The notes under the pieces are model-generated. The model saw only the letters and a list, made by a program, of their open reading frames with translations. It searched no databases and was not told the DNA's origin. From JABMQB01 sp963678235 (GTDB lineage Bacteria; Bacteroidota; Bacteroidia; Bacteroidales; Prolixibacteraceae), in the NCBI GenBank assembly GCA_963678235.1, contig OY782766.1:682001-746000 (forward strand): 64,000 bases of DNA. Direction: 5' to 3'. Shown piece after piece: positions 17,028 to 25,276 of this stretch. How positions within the stretch are numbered: the first letter of the stretch is position 1; the number at the start of each line of letters is the position of its first letter. The position numbers and the translations under genes are program-made.

Positions 17028-18341
17028 GTGGGTAGTTTTTTCTTTTATTTTATTTTCAAAATCTGAAATTCTTGCAAAAGCTTGTTTCTTTTTGTTAATC
17101 TGAATTAATTCTACATATCCATATTGAATAAGTTGTTGTAAGTCTGTTCTTGCTGTTTGATTTGATACGCTCAACCTGTTTTCAACTTCCTTTACGGTCA
17201 ATAGTAAATGCGGCTCATCATAAAACCATTTAAGAATTTCAGCTTGACGATTATTAATAAACTGTATTCTTTGAAAATTCGTAATGTATTTCTTCTCTTC
17301 AATTTTTCGTTGAATATATTCTCTTAAAGCATCATATGCTTTATCCATAGTTTTTAAATTATAATTGATGAAATAGGTTAAATCATTTTCGTCATTCTCG
17401 GTATGTAAATAAGCTGATTCATATTGATTTTTGCTTTTTACAATTAATCTTGAAATTGACAAATATTCTGTAAGCCAGTATCCTTTTGATAAAAGATACC
17501 AATAAAAAAGGGTTCGCGCAGTTCTTCCGTTTCCATCAACAAATGGATGAATATAGCCTATCATAAAATGCAAAATGATTCCTTTTATCACAGGATGAAT
17601 AAAAAAATCATGTTTGTCGTTGTTGAAGAAATCGCAAATATCTTCTATTAAAGTTGGAATTTCTTTATAGTCGGGGGGAGTATGAACTATTTCACTTTCA
17701 ATATGATTAACAACATAAATATCATTACTGCTTCTGAATGTGCCTTCATCATTCTTATCGTCAAGCGTATTATTTGATATCAGTTTATGGATATGCAATA
17801 ACAATTCTATCGTAAGTGGTTGTGATTTCCAGTCAACAATCGTTTGGATTGTTCGATAGTTATTAAGAATCATTTGCTCAGACTTACTTCTTGGTTTATC
17901 ATTTTTGCGAAGCATTTCTTTTGCTTTTTTTCTTGTTGTTACTGCTCCTTCAATTTGAGAAGATGCAATTGCTTCTTCCATAATTGAACTAATTAAATAT
18001 TTATCTTTTTCTTGTTCTGGAATTAATTTTTGCGCACCTAAATTTCCTCCAATATTTAAATCAAATTCATGTAATATCTTTTGAATATAATCTGTTTGAG
18101 AAAATGAAAATTTGTATTTTCCAAATTTGAGATGTTTATAGTCTAAGCTTCTGGTTAGTTTGATTGCTGTCCATAAGTCGATTGGAGAAAAATCGTCGGA
18201 TTTTGTTTGGTATTTAACTTTGTCCCAATAGAGATATTTATTATTTATCGTCTTAATTTTCTCAAGGCATTCTTTATTTCTCAGCATTGATAAAGCTTTT
18301 GAGAAATTCTTTTTGTCAATTTTTGGTGGAACTTCTATCAT
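17016..18341 (-). CDS. Fic-family AMPylator-like protein with C-terminal winged helix
   Basis: The 441-residue protein carries the full Fic active-site motif HPFVDGNGRTAR (265-276), so it should transfer AMP or a related group to a protein hydroxyl. SSQIEG at 127-132 fits the (S/T)xxxE(G/N) inhibitory motif placed before the Fic core, so this is a self-restrained class II Fic protein. The N-terminal 100 residues form the Fic_N-type region. Residues about 365-430 form a winged helix (LTVKEVENRLSVSNQTARTD), which suggests DNA binding and perhaps autoregulation. It is the only gene of its cassette, with no antitoxin alongside. The stop lies inside attC-like site 9. The target protein is unknown. 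Confidence 0.9.
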   Translation of the reverse strand: MIEVPPKIDKKNFSKALSMLRNKECLEKIKTINNKYLYWDKVKYQTKSDDFSPIDLWTAIKLTRSLDYKHLKFGKYKFSFSQTDYIQKILHEFDLNIGGNLGAQKLIPEQEKDKYLISSIMEEAIASSQIEGAVTTRKKAKEMLRKNDKPRSKSEQMILNNYRTIQTIVDWKSQPLTIELLLHIHKLISNNTLDDKNDEGTFRSSNDIYVVNHIESEIVHTPPDYKEIPTLIEDICDFFNNDKHDFFIHPVIKGIILHFMIGYIHPFVDGNGRTARTLFYWYLLSKGYWLTEYLSISRLIVKSKNQYESAYLHTENDENDLTYFINYNLKTMDKAYDALREYIQRKIEEKKYITNFQRIQFINNRQAEILKWFYDEPHLLLTVKEVENRLSVSNQTARTDLQQLIQYGYVELIQINKKKQAFARISDFENKIKEKTTHNNV

Positions 18342-18452
18342 AACTAAAATCTCCTAAATATTCATTTTTTTGGAATTTTTAGTAAATGTATATTATATAG
18401 CTATTATTTCCAAATTTTACACAAATTAGGAGATTTTATTCAAATTACCCAC

Positions 18453-18574
18453 AACGGTTGGTGTATGAAGCGTTGGGCATTTCGAAGCACTTTCCTTTCA
18501 AACCGCTACAAATTTTATTAAATGTAACACCCTTTAAACCAGCACGAACCGCCCAATGATTTATACATTTTGTT
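18453..18574 (-). other. attC-like recombination site 10
   Basis: Starts AACGGTTGGTGTATGAAGCG and ends TTTATACATTTTGTT. Interior TTTCAAACCGCTACAAATTT resembles site 5. Right core GTTACCGCC (18572-18580) pairs with GGCGGTAAC (22988-22996). Confidence 0.8.
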
Positions 18575-18647
18575 ACCGCCTGGTGTTGATTCTTCTCATT
18601 CATTTTCTTACAATTTGCTACACATTTTCTGTCTGCCGTGCGTTGGG

Positions 18648-18718
18648 GTAGGCAAGCTCTTTGGCTGGTTTTGGACGTGTGTTGGCTTTTTGTGCGACCA
18701 GCCAATGTGCTTGACTAC
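18648..18718. repeat. T/G-loop hairpin C
   Basis: Outer stem GTAGGCAAGC / GCTTGACTAC (one mismatch), asymmetric TCTTT versus AATGT, inner stem GGCTGGT / ACCAGCC, and a loop beginning TTTGGACG of about 27 nt. It lies 14 bp 3' of the RhuM stop codon and forms the left bracket of the restriction-modification cargo. The remaining bases of 18575-18647 show nothing recognisable. Confidence 0.7.
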
Positions 18719-18731
18719 GAAGCGTTGGCAA

Positions 18732-19748
18732 TTATTCTTTCTTTTTACTTTTAATCTCCTGTTCTAATTTTTTCAACTCTTCCAAATCTTCATTGTCTGC
18801 TTGCAGTGCTTCGAACTCTTTTCGCCTCTGGTCAAATTTTGAGTAAGTTTCACTTACTTGTTTTTCCATTTCAACTTTACTTATCGAGCCAGCGTTTGTT
18901 AATATTCTTTTGTCCTGAAAATCAAGGATTCTATCAACATTTTCACGCCAAAAATCCATTGTTATATCCATTCGGTTTTTAGCTCTCAGTTCTCCACTTT
19001 CAAGGAAGATAACTACTAAACGATTTAATGTGTCAATTTCATCGTGAGTGAGATAATTTTTAGCAATGTAAATATCTTGTTTCCTAACAATTGAACCTTT
19101 CCAAGATGTTAAGTTCATATTTGGTTTCTGTGCATTTGCACGTGCAACAATCAATTCGGCGGCGGTTTTTCCTGTTACGGCATAATGAAGTTTGTTTTGT
19201 GCCTCGGCAAAGAACATTTGAGTTGATTTGTCATCAGAATCATAATCACTGCTAAGTGCAAACAAGTCTTTTATTTTTTGGTAAAAACGTTTTTCCGATG
19301 CACGAATATCCCGAATTTGTTCCAGTAATTCATCGAAATAGTCGGGTCTACCATCTGGGTTTTTCAGTCGTTCGTTATCCATTACAAACCCTTTTACCAT
19401 ATATTCTTTCAGGTTTTTATTTGCCCAAATTCTGAATTGTGTGCCGCGTTTGCTTCGAACCCGAAAACCGATTGCCAAAATCATATCGAGCGAGTAAAAA
19501 GTAACATTGTATTGTTTACCATCATCGGCAGTTGTAAAGTAATTCTTTACAACTGAATTGTCTTCTAATTCTCCTTCCTCCAGTATGTTAGATATGTGTT
19601 GCCCAATGTTCTGCTTTGAGGTGGCAAAAAGTTCGGCAAGCTGATTTTGGTTCATCCAAATATTGCCGTCTTTGGCGTATAAAGCTACTGACGCTAAGCC
19701 ATCGGCAGTTTTATAAATGATTATATTTTGCTGGCTATTGTTGTCCAT
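18732..19748 (-). CDS. RhuM-family protein
   Basis: The 338-residue protein matches the RhuM (virulence protein) family. The N-terminal DNA-binding-like region (IWMNQNQLAELFATSKQNIG) is followed by the family core with TFYSLDMILAIGFRVRSKRG and FRIWANKNLKEYM, and then a helical C-terminal region ending in a coiled coil rich in E and K (about 290-338). RhuM proteins occur widely next to restriction-modification genes, but their biochemical role is not settled. The gene starts 2 bp after the end of the Eco57I-like gene, so the two form an operon and could act together. Hairpins C and D bracket the pair. Confidence 0.88.
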   Translation of the reverse strand: MDNNSQQNIIIYKTADGLASVALYAKDGNIWMNQNQLAELFATSKQNIGQHISNILEEGELEDNSVVKNYFTTADDGKQYNVTFYSLDMILAIGFRVRSKRGTQFRIWANKNLKEYMVKGFVMDNERLKNPDGRPDYFDELLEQIRDIRASEKRFYQKIKDLFALSSDYDSDDKSTQMFFAEAQNKLHYAVTGKTAAELIVARANAQKPNMNLTSWKGSIVRKQDIYIAKNYLTHDEIDTLNRLVVIFLESGELRAKNRMDITMDFWRENVDRILDFQDKRILTNAGSISKVEMEKQVSETYSKFDQRRKEFEALQADNEDLEELKKLEQEIKSKKKE

Positions 19749-19750
19749 AA

Positions 19751-22700
19751 TTATTTTATTGAATTTTCTACAATGGCGATTTCATCATCGGTTAATCCGT
19801 AAAGTTGATAAACCATTTGGTCTATTTCCTTGTCAGTTTTTTCAATTTCGATTTGAAGTTGATTTATTTCTGATTTATAGGAATTAAAATATTCTTCCCA
19901 TTCATCCTGTTTTGTGAGAGAAAGATTTACTTTTTGTTTTTTGAGTTCGGTAACGAATGTTTTAAAATCGTAATCGTAAAATTTTTCAAGTTTGGTGCTA
20001 ATTTTTTCTATTTCGAAATTGCTTTTTATGCGGCTGAGAAAGCGTGTAGCTTTTTCTTGTAACTCATTATTGAGTAAAAGCATTTCGTCTGATTTTTCAG
20101 AAAATGGTTGTAGACTCTCGTTCTCTAAAGATTTAAAAGGCAGGTTTCTAACATCATTAACTAAGATTTTAGGAATTGAAGTTATAGCATTCGCTTTTGG
20201 ATGAACTTTTTTATGATACCAAGTTAATAGGCTTGAATTAATTATTGTCAATAAATATTTTAAGCTATCAATATTATTGTTTTTAGATATTATATTTATG
20301 ATTGAGGGAGTATTATAAAATTCCTTTTCAACTAAACAAGATTTCAAAACGTATTTATCTCCTCTTGTAACCTCCATAATTAATATTCGAGGTGATTTGA
20401 AATATTTTGGGTCAACATATCCTGCTAAATGTTTTCCATATTTGATAAATTGAAAACTCTCACTATAAGAATATCTGCTAATATCTTTACCTTGAATTTC
20501 CTGTTTAAAATCTTCATTTATTTTTTGAGGTGAATGCCAAAGTCTTTCATCAACAATTTTATTTCCTTCTTCTTCTCCATATTTGATAATTAAATCACTT
20601 CTTCTATATGGAATGTATCCTTGAGAAACATCAAAATAGTCAGTTAGCTTATTTACCTTTTTAATCTTATCAAGTATCTTATAATCGGTATTTGTTAGGT
20701 TTACATTTATCAAGAAATCAGCTGAGGATTTAATATTGATATAAGATATTGAATTACATAGCTTAATCTCGTTTGTAAATATTTTTCCAATTTGCACTTC
20801 CTTTCCGAAATTATCCTTTCTTATAATTGAAATTACTGTGTCTAAGTCTGCATCAGAAAATATTTTAGTTGGTAAATCAATTATTTGTTGAAGATTATTC
20901 TTTAGAACAAATTTTCTTAGTTTGGAATGTTGTTGTATTGTCAGCCAAGTATAGGGAACTATTAATCCGATTACTCTATTTTCTTTTATTATGTTCATAG
21001 ATTTCTCTATAAACAAAGAAAAAGTATCGAGTTTATAATGAGCTGTTTCATATGTTGCATTGTAGAATTTAAAATCAGGTTTTGAAATCTTAGCGCCATA
21101 CGGCGGATTCCCAATAACCACATCAAAACCACCATTTGCAAAAATTTCAGAAAATTCGTTTTGCCAGTTAAATGCTTTTTCGCCCGCTACTTCGGGGTCG
21201 TTAATTAGTGAGTTTCCACATTTAATATTATTATTTAGGTTCGAAAGTTTTCGCCCTTTTTGTGCGGTGCGCAACCACAACGAAAGTTTGGCAATTTCAA
21301 CACTTTCGTCGTTAATATCAACGCCATAAAGGTTCTTCTCTAAAATGGTTTTGTCGGTATCGAACAAACGCAATTTTTCGCCTGTCAGTTCTGCAATAAT
21401 ATCGTCAATTTGTTGGTGTTCGTTAATTAAAAAGTTGAGTGCCTGATTCAGAAAAGCTCCCGAACCACAAGCGGGGTCAACAATTTTTAAATCAAATAAC
21501 CAATCTTTGTAAGCTTGTAGTTTTTCAAACAGCTTTTTCCCATTGGCTGATATTTTTCCGTTTTTAGTTTTAATCGACTCGTCAAATTCAATCTCAAGAA
21601 TACCTAATTTCTCGCGCTTTTCGATACATAGTTTTCCAATGGTATTTTCAACAATGTATTGCGTAATGTATTTTGGGGTGTAAAAAACACCGTCTTTTTT
21701 TCGTTTTGTTTTGTTTTTGTCGGTTGCTGTGCCTTCTATTTCGGCTGTAATTTCTTCAATTTCGTTTAACGAATGCTCAAAAATATGTCCCAATATATTT
21801 ACGTCAACTTCGGTGCTGTAATCGTACGAAGACAAAAGTAAAGCATCGGTTTTTAGCACTTCATCATCAATTGTAATGCTGTCCAAAATTTCATCGGGGG
21901 CAAACAGTCCGCCATTATAGGCAGGCAAATCGTAAGTTTTGTATTTGTGTCCTTTGTCGAGATGAATGAAGAATTTTACAAATCGGCTGTAAAGCGAGAA
22001 ATATTCATCGTTGTCGATAAAAAGCTGCCATTGCTCAACAATTTTCGAAATGGCATTTGGCGGAACTAATCCAGTGTCTTCGGCAAAAAACACAAATAAT
22101 AATCGGTCGAGAAATTTTTGCGATTTTTTGAACAGCGTGAGTTTGTCGTACTGTGGATTGTTTTTTACAAGGTTGTTGTAAATTTTGTATTTGAACGAAG
22201 AATAATCTTTGTACAGTTTGTCCGAAATGTTTTCCTCGTGAAACTTGGTTTCGGTTTTTAGTTTTAGCGGTAAATCTGTAAAGATGTTGTCTTTTTGTAA
22301 CAACAAAAACAAAAGTTGAAAATCGTTTTTTTGCAAGTTGAACAAATCAAACTCCTCGTATTCGTTGGAATAGTCGATGTAAAAACGCAATTTCTGAAAA
22401 TTTGATGTAATCACATATTTACATTCGGGCTGATTGTTTTTGTAATTAAATGCTTGCTGAGTAACGTTTGTAAGGTCTTTTGTTTTTGTCGATTTTAACT
22501 CGATTACTGCAATGGCTTTGTCGTTTTTCAAAATTGCACCATCAGCTTTTTTGCCATCGGTCTGATTTTTAAATTCTCGTGCAAGATTGTAATTATCCGC
22601 TGGTTTTAAAGTATATCCAAACACATCTACAAAAATATCCCGAAGAAATCCGTCTTGATATTCTTCCTCTTTCATCTTCTGAATCTCAGCAATTTTTGAG

Positions 22701-22801
22701 AAAGAATAATTCTCGTTGAATATTGCAAATGCTTTGTCAACTTGGTCTTTGTCAAGTTGTGATAAGTGATTATTTATAACGGATTTTTGAAATATACTCA
22801 T
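19751..22801 (-). CDS. Eco57I-like type IIG restriction-modification enzyme
   Basis: The 1016-residue protein combines nuclease, methyltransferase and specificity parts. The N-terminal PD-(D/E)xK site is D87 in KADGAILK and E101-x-K103 in AVIELKS. The gamma-class N6-adenine methyltransferase has motif I DPACGSGAF (442-450) and motif IV NPPY (565-568). The region from about 640 to 1016 is a target-recognition part with coiled helices at the end. One protein therefore both methylates adenine and cuts unmodified DNA. The length fits full type IIG enzymes. The recognition site cannot be read from sequence. RhuM follows 2 bp later. Its own upstream DNA holds hairpin D. Confidence 0.9.
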   Translation of the reverse strand: MSIFQKSVINNHLSQLDKDQVDKAFAIFNENYSFSKIAEIQKMKEEEYQDGFLRDIFVDVFGYTLKPADNYNLAREFKNQTDGKKADGAILKNDKAIAVIELKSTKTKDLTNVTQQAFNYKNNQPECKYVITSNFQKLRFYIDYSNEYEEFDLFNLQKNDFQLLFLLLQKDNIFTDLPLKLKTETKFHEENISDKLYKDYSSFKYKIYNNLVKNNPQYDKLTLFKKSQKFLDRLLFVFFAEDTGLVPPNAISKIVEQWQLFIDNDEYFSLYSRFVKFFIHLDKGHKYKTYDLPAYNGGLFAPDEILDSITIDDEVLKTDALLLSSYDYSTEVDVNILGHIFEHSLNEIEEITAEIEGTATDKNKTKRKKDGVFYTPKYITQYIVENTIGKLCIEKREKLGILEIEFDESIKTKNGKISANGKKLFEKLQAYKDWLFDLKIVDPACGSGAFLNQALNFLINEHQQIDDIIAELTGEKLRLFDTDKTILEKNLYGVDINDESVEIAKLSLWLRTAQKGRKLSNLNNNIKCGNSLINDPEVAGEKAFNWQNEFSEIFANGGFDVVIGNPPYGAKISKPDFKFYNATYETAHYKLDTFSLFIEKSMNIIKENRVIGLIVPYTWLTIQQHSKLRKFVLKNNLQQIIDLPTKIFSDADLDTVISIIRKDNFGKEVQIGKIFTNEIKLCNSISYINIKSSADFLINVNLTNTDYKILDKIKKVNKLTDYFDVSQGYIPYRRSDLIIKYGEEEGNKIVDERLWHSPQKINEDFKQEIQGKDISRYSYSESFQFIKYGKHLAGYVDPKYFKSPRILIMEVTRGDKYVLKSCLVEKEFYNTPSIINIISKNNNIDSLKYLLTIINSSLLTWYHKKVHPKANAITSIPKILVNDVRNLPFKSLENESLQPFSEKSDEMLLLNNELQEKATRFLSRIKSNFEIEKISTKLEKFYDYDFKTFVTELKKQKVNLSLTKQDEWEEYFNSYKSEINQLQIEIEKTDKEIDQMVYQLYGLTDDEIAIVENSIK

Positions 22802-22858
22802 TTGTCTGGTTTAGTATCAAGCAATAAAAATAATCATTTCCATCGTGCGATGGAAAAG

Positions 22859-22920
22859 AAACTGCTCTTTTGCTATTTTTGGTTTTGCGTCGGCGTGTGC
22901 GAATTGCAAATGTGCTGTTT
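22859..22920. repeat. T/G-loop hairpin D
   Basis: Outer stem AAACTGC / GCTGTTT (one mismatch), TCTTT versus AATGT asymmetry, a weaker inner stem TGCTATT / AATTGCA, and a loop TTTGGTTTTGCGTCGGCG. Same orientation as A-C. It lies about 58 bp upstream of the restriction-modification start and forms the right bracket of that cargo. Confidence 0.6.
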
Positions 22921-23003
22921 GTGCGTGGGCTTTTTCATACATTTTTCAAGTAGTAAATTGTTGTATTTCGCTGTCTTTATTTCACTTGGCGGTAACGGGA
23001 GTC

Positions 23004-24695
23004 CGCGCAATAACAATGTTTGTATGTTTGGTATTGTCTATAGTTCATTATTTTGAGGTTTTTAGAGGTCATTAAAGGTAGTTAATATTCTGATGTGTTT
23101 TTCGTTTGGTGCAATTTTTATTTGCATAAGATGGAGCATTTTAGCCCATATTTGGCAAAAAAGTAAAGGACAAGTTTTTCCAGCCTTGCTTTTAATTCAT
23201 TTAGGTCAAAAATTGACATAAGTCTACGAAGGTTGTAACACATCATCATTAGGTTTACTTCACTAAGTACGTTTTGTTTTCCTTTCATTAAGGTGAAAGT
23301 AAATCCCCATTGCCTTTTAAGTGTTCCGAACTGGTGTTCGGTAATTTGCTGGCGCAATTTGTAGTATTCGGGGTTTTGATTTACCCGTTTTTCATTTTCT
23401 TCGAGGGCTTCCTGATATATACTTCGTTCAATATATCTTCCTCTTTTGTTCTCGGTACATTTTTCACGTAAGCTACATCCATTGCATGCTTTGGTTTTGT
23501 AGTGTTTTACGCGATGCTTACGTTTTTTATATATTGTCCCATTTGTGGTAAGTATGGCTCCTGCGGGGCATGTGTAAGTGTCGTTCTGTTTATCGTACTC
23601 AAATATTTGCATATCGAACAGTCCATTGTTCTGAGATGAGTGTGCCTTTGGGGAACTGTAGGTGGTTATCCCGTTTTTTGTACAGGTATCAATATGTAGC
23701 CCGGTTGTGTAGCCTTTATCTGTGAGGGTGTCCATTTTTTCAACCCTTAAGAGTGCTTTTGCATCCAATGCCATATCAGCCAGGGCATGTGTGTCGTTAA
23801 CCCTTCCAGTATCATTATTTACAAATAGTTTATGTTTTCCATCGCATCCTGCTTGTATGTTGTATCCTACGTTAACTACATTTCGGTGCAGTACTACTGA
23901 TCTGGCATCTGGATCATTGGTGCTAAGTTGTGTTTCACCACTTTGTTGAAGTTCCTTTTCAATTTTCTTGTATTGTTTGCGTCGTTTTTTCTGGGTTTCT
24001 ATTTTTTGTTCCACTTCTTTGATTTGGCTGTCATCCATTTCTTGGGTATCCAGCTGTTTTTCAAATTCGTCAATTTTAGTATCGACATACTCCATATGTC
24101 GATCAATCTTAGCTTGATTAAAGTTGTTTTTCAGGCTGTTTTGAGCTCTTATTTTAAAGGAGTCTATAGCAATAGTTTCACCGCTAATGAGATTCATTTC
24201 TTTAAGCATAAGCACAAAGTGCCGGAAAGCTTGCTTGAAAGCCTTGCTGTTGTCTTTGCGGAAGTATGCGATCTTACGTGCCGATGGTCTAAGTCCCCGC
24301 AATAGCCATATTACTTCGAGGTTTACCCTGCACGCTTCTTCAAGTTGGTAGCTCGACCGAAGCTTTTTCTTGTACCCGTACATAAATAGTTTGAGCATAT
24401 CAACTGATCTGTACGGAGGCCTACCTTCAGAATTGAGTACATCTTTGAAACCTAGTTTATGAAGTGGGAGTGCATCCACAAACCAGTCGACAACTCTAGC
24501 CCACGAATCGCGAGCTACATTTGCTTCAAAGTCCATCATGATTAGTTGATCCCTTGAGAACCCATTAATAAAGTCCATTGAGATAGATGTTTTGTTTGCT
24601 AATAAAGATAACAAACGTATGGTTTACAAGGTGTTGGTAACTGCAGGGCTTATAAACAATTTGTAATTATTTTTTTGGTTTGGAGGTTATTGCGC
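23004..24695 (-). mobile_element. IS1182-type insertion sequence
   Basis: About 1.69 kb with terminal inverted repeats GCGCAATAAC (23005-23014) and GTTATTGCGC (24686-24695). AGTC occurs just outside both ends (23000-23003 and 24696-24699), a likely 4-bp target duplication. It carries one intact transposase. The ends are read from these repeats and may shift by a base. Confidence 0.75.
23118..24614 (-). CDS. IS1182-family DDE transposase
   Basis: The 498-residue protein has the IS1182 layout. The N-terminal DUF772-type domain (about 40-115) contains GRPPYRSVDMLKLFMYGYKK and LRPSARKIAYFRKDN. The DDE core has D151 in TIAIDSFKIRA, then LTDKGYTTG for the second aspartate and TEHQFGTLKRQWGF for the glutamate. 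A charged coiled segment (about 170-235) and a cysteine cluster CNGCSLREKC separate the parts, as usual in this family. It catalyses movement of the surrounding element. The frame is complete, so the insertion may be recent. It reads on the same strand as the cassette genes but is not cassette cargo. Confidence 0.92.
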   Translation of the reverse strand: MLSLLANKTSISMDFINGFSRDQLIMMDFEANVARDSWARVVDWFVDALPLHKLGFKDVLNSEGRPPYRSVDMLKLFMYGYKKKLRSSYQLEEACRVNLEVIWLLRGLRPSARKIAYFRKDNSKAFKQAFRHFVLMLKEMNLISGETIAIDSFKIRAQNSLKNNFNQAKIDRHMEYVDTKIDEFEKQLDTQEMDDSQIKEVEQKIETQKKRRKQYKKIEKELQQSGETQLSTNDPDARSVVLHRNVVNVGYNIQAGCDGKHKLFVNNDTGRVNDTHALADMALDAKALLRVEKMDTLTDKGYTTGLHIDTCTKNGITTYSSPKAHSSQNNGLFDMQIFEYDKQNDTYTCPAGAILTTNGTIYKKRKHRVKHYKTKACNGCSLREKCTENKRGRYIERSIYQEALEENEKRVNQNPEYYKLRQQITEHQFGTLKRQWGFTFTLMKGKQNVLSEVNLMMMCYNLRRLMSIFDLNELKARLEKLVLYFFAKYGLKCSILCK

Positions 24696-24880
24696 AGTCT
24701 GACGGTTTGTGTATGTGGAGTGCGGGATTGAAAGTGATGAACTTTCAAACTCGCACGTAGCCAATTCGTTTATTCAATATTACTAATTTCCCGTCAATCG
24801 TCAAAGACGAATTGGCGGTGTTGCAACAACGTGCCGCAGCCAAAAAAAACGCTGAAACCCGCATTACATATGACACTTTG

Positions 24881-25276
24881 TTACATGCTGGCTTTTTTTA
24901 ATTTTAATTCTTTAATTCTCTTTTTGTCAAGATAATGAGTTGCATAGCCATCTTCAATATTCTTTTTCCCAGATTTGCTAAATCTTAAACGTTTTTTTAA
25001 TCCTTTTCCAAATTGATTATATCCTGTCCATGAACTTTCTAGCCCTAAGTCCATTGAGTGTTTTCTAATCAATTTGTTAATCAGCGTAAGTTTGCTCAAA
25101 TTCACCGTACAAACTTTCTCTAAATAATCAACTCTGCCAAATCGCCAATCATCATAGTTCTTTTTTGACAAATAATCCAGTTGTATAAGAATATCTACCA
25201 CACAAACAATCCCTTTTTCAAAACGGTTTGAATGAACAAAACTTTTTACTTTTTTATCTAAATCTGTATTATCCAA
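24881..25276 (-). CDS. Unrecognised small basic protein
   Basis: I do not recognise this 131-residue protein. It is basic, with a lysine- and arginine-rich C-terminal half (LKKRLRFSKSGKKN, LDKKRIKELKLKKA), no membrane segment, and a helical middle around LTLINKLIRKHS. Its start overlaps the end of the UPF0158 gene by 8 bp, so the two are translationally linked and share one cassette. Its stop overlaps the right core of attC-like site 11. The small, overlapping pair of acidic and basic partners recalls toxin-antitoxin or restriction-helper pairs, but nothing in the sequence names a function. Confidence 0.6.
   Translation of the reverse strand: MDNTDLDKKVKSFVHSNRFEKGIVCVVDILIQLDYLSKKNYDDWRFGRVDYLEKVCTVNLSKLTLINKLIRKHSMDLGLESSWTGYNQFGKGLKKRLRFSKSGKKNIEDGYATHYLDKKRIKELKLKKASM

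Larger units (their letters stand above)
22994..24882 (-). other. attC-like recombination site 11, split by an IS1182-type element
   Basis: The left end AACGGG (with flank GGCGGT) is separated from the remainder, which begins GACGGTTTGTGTATGTGG at 24701 and ends GACACTTTGTT. Without the insert the site is about 193 bp and closely matches site 8. Right core GTTACATGC (24880-24888) pairs with GCATGTAAC (25725-25733). The joined sequence would contain two ACGG stretches, so the left end may already have been altered before the insertion. Confidence 0.7.

Noticed and set aside
18445..18705. 86-codon minus-strand frame between Fic and RhuM
   Set aside because: It covers attC-like site 10 and most of hairpin C; coding by chance is more likely.
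805..22920. Matched cassette edges between hairpins A/B or C/D like those of the attC-like sites
   Set aside because: The right flank of A does not pair with the left flank of B, nor C with D; each hairpin pairs only with itself.
22766..23075. Plus-strand frames over hairpin D and the IS1182 left end
   Set aside because: They run through a palindrome, an attC-like site and an IS end, which were joined by separate events.
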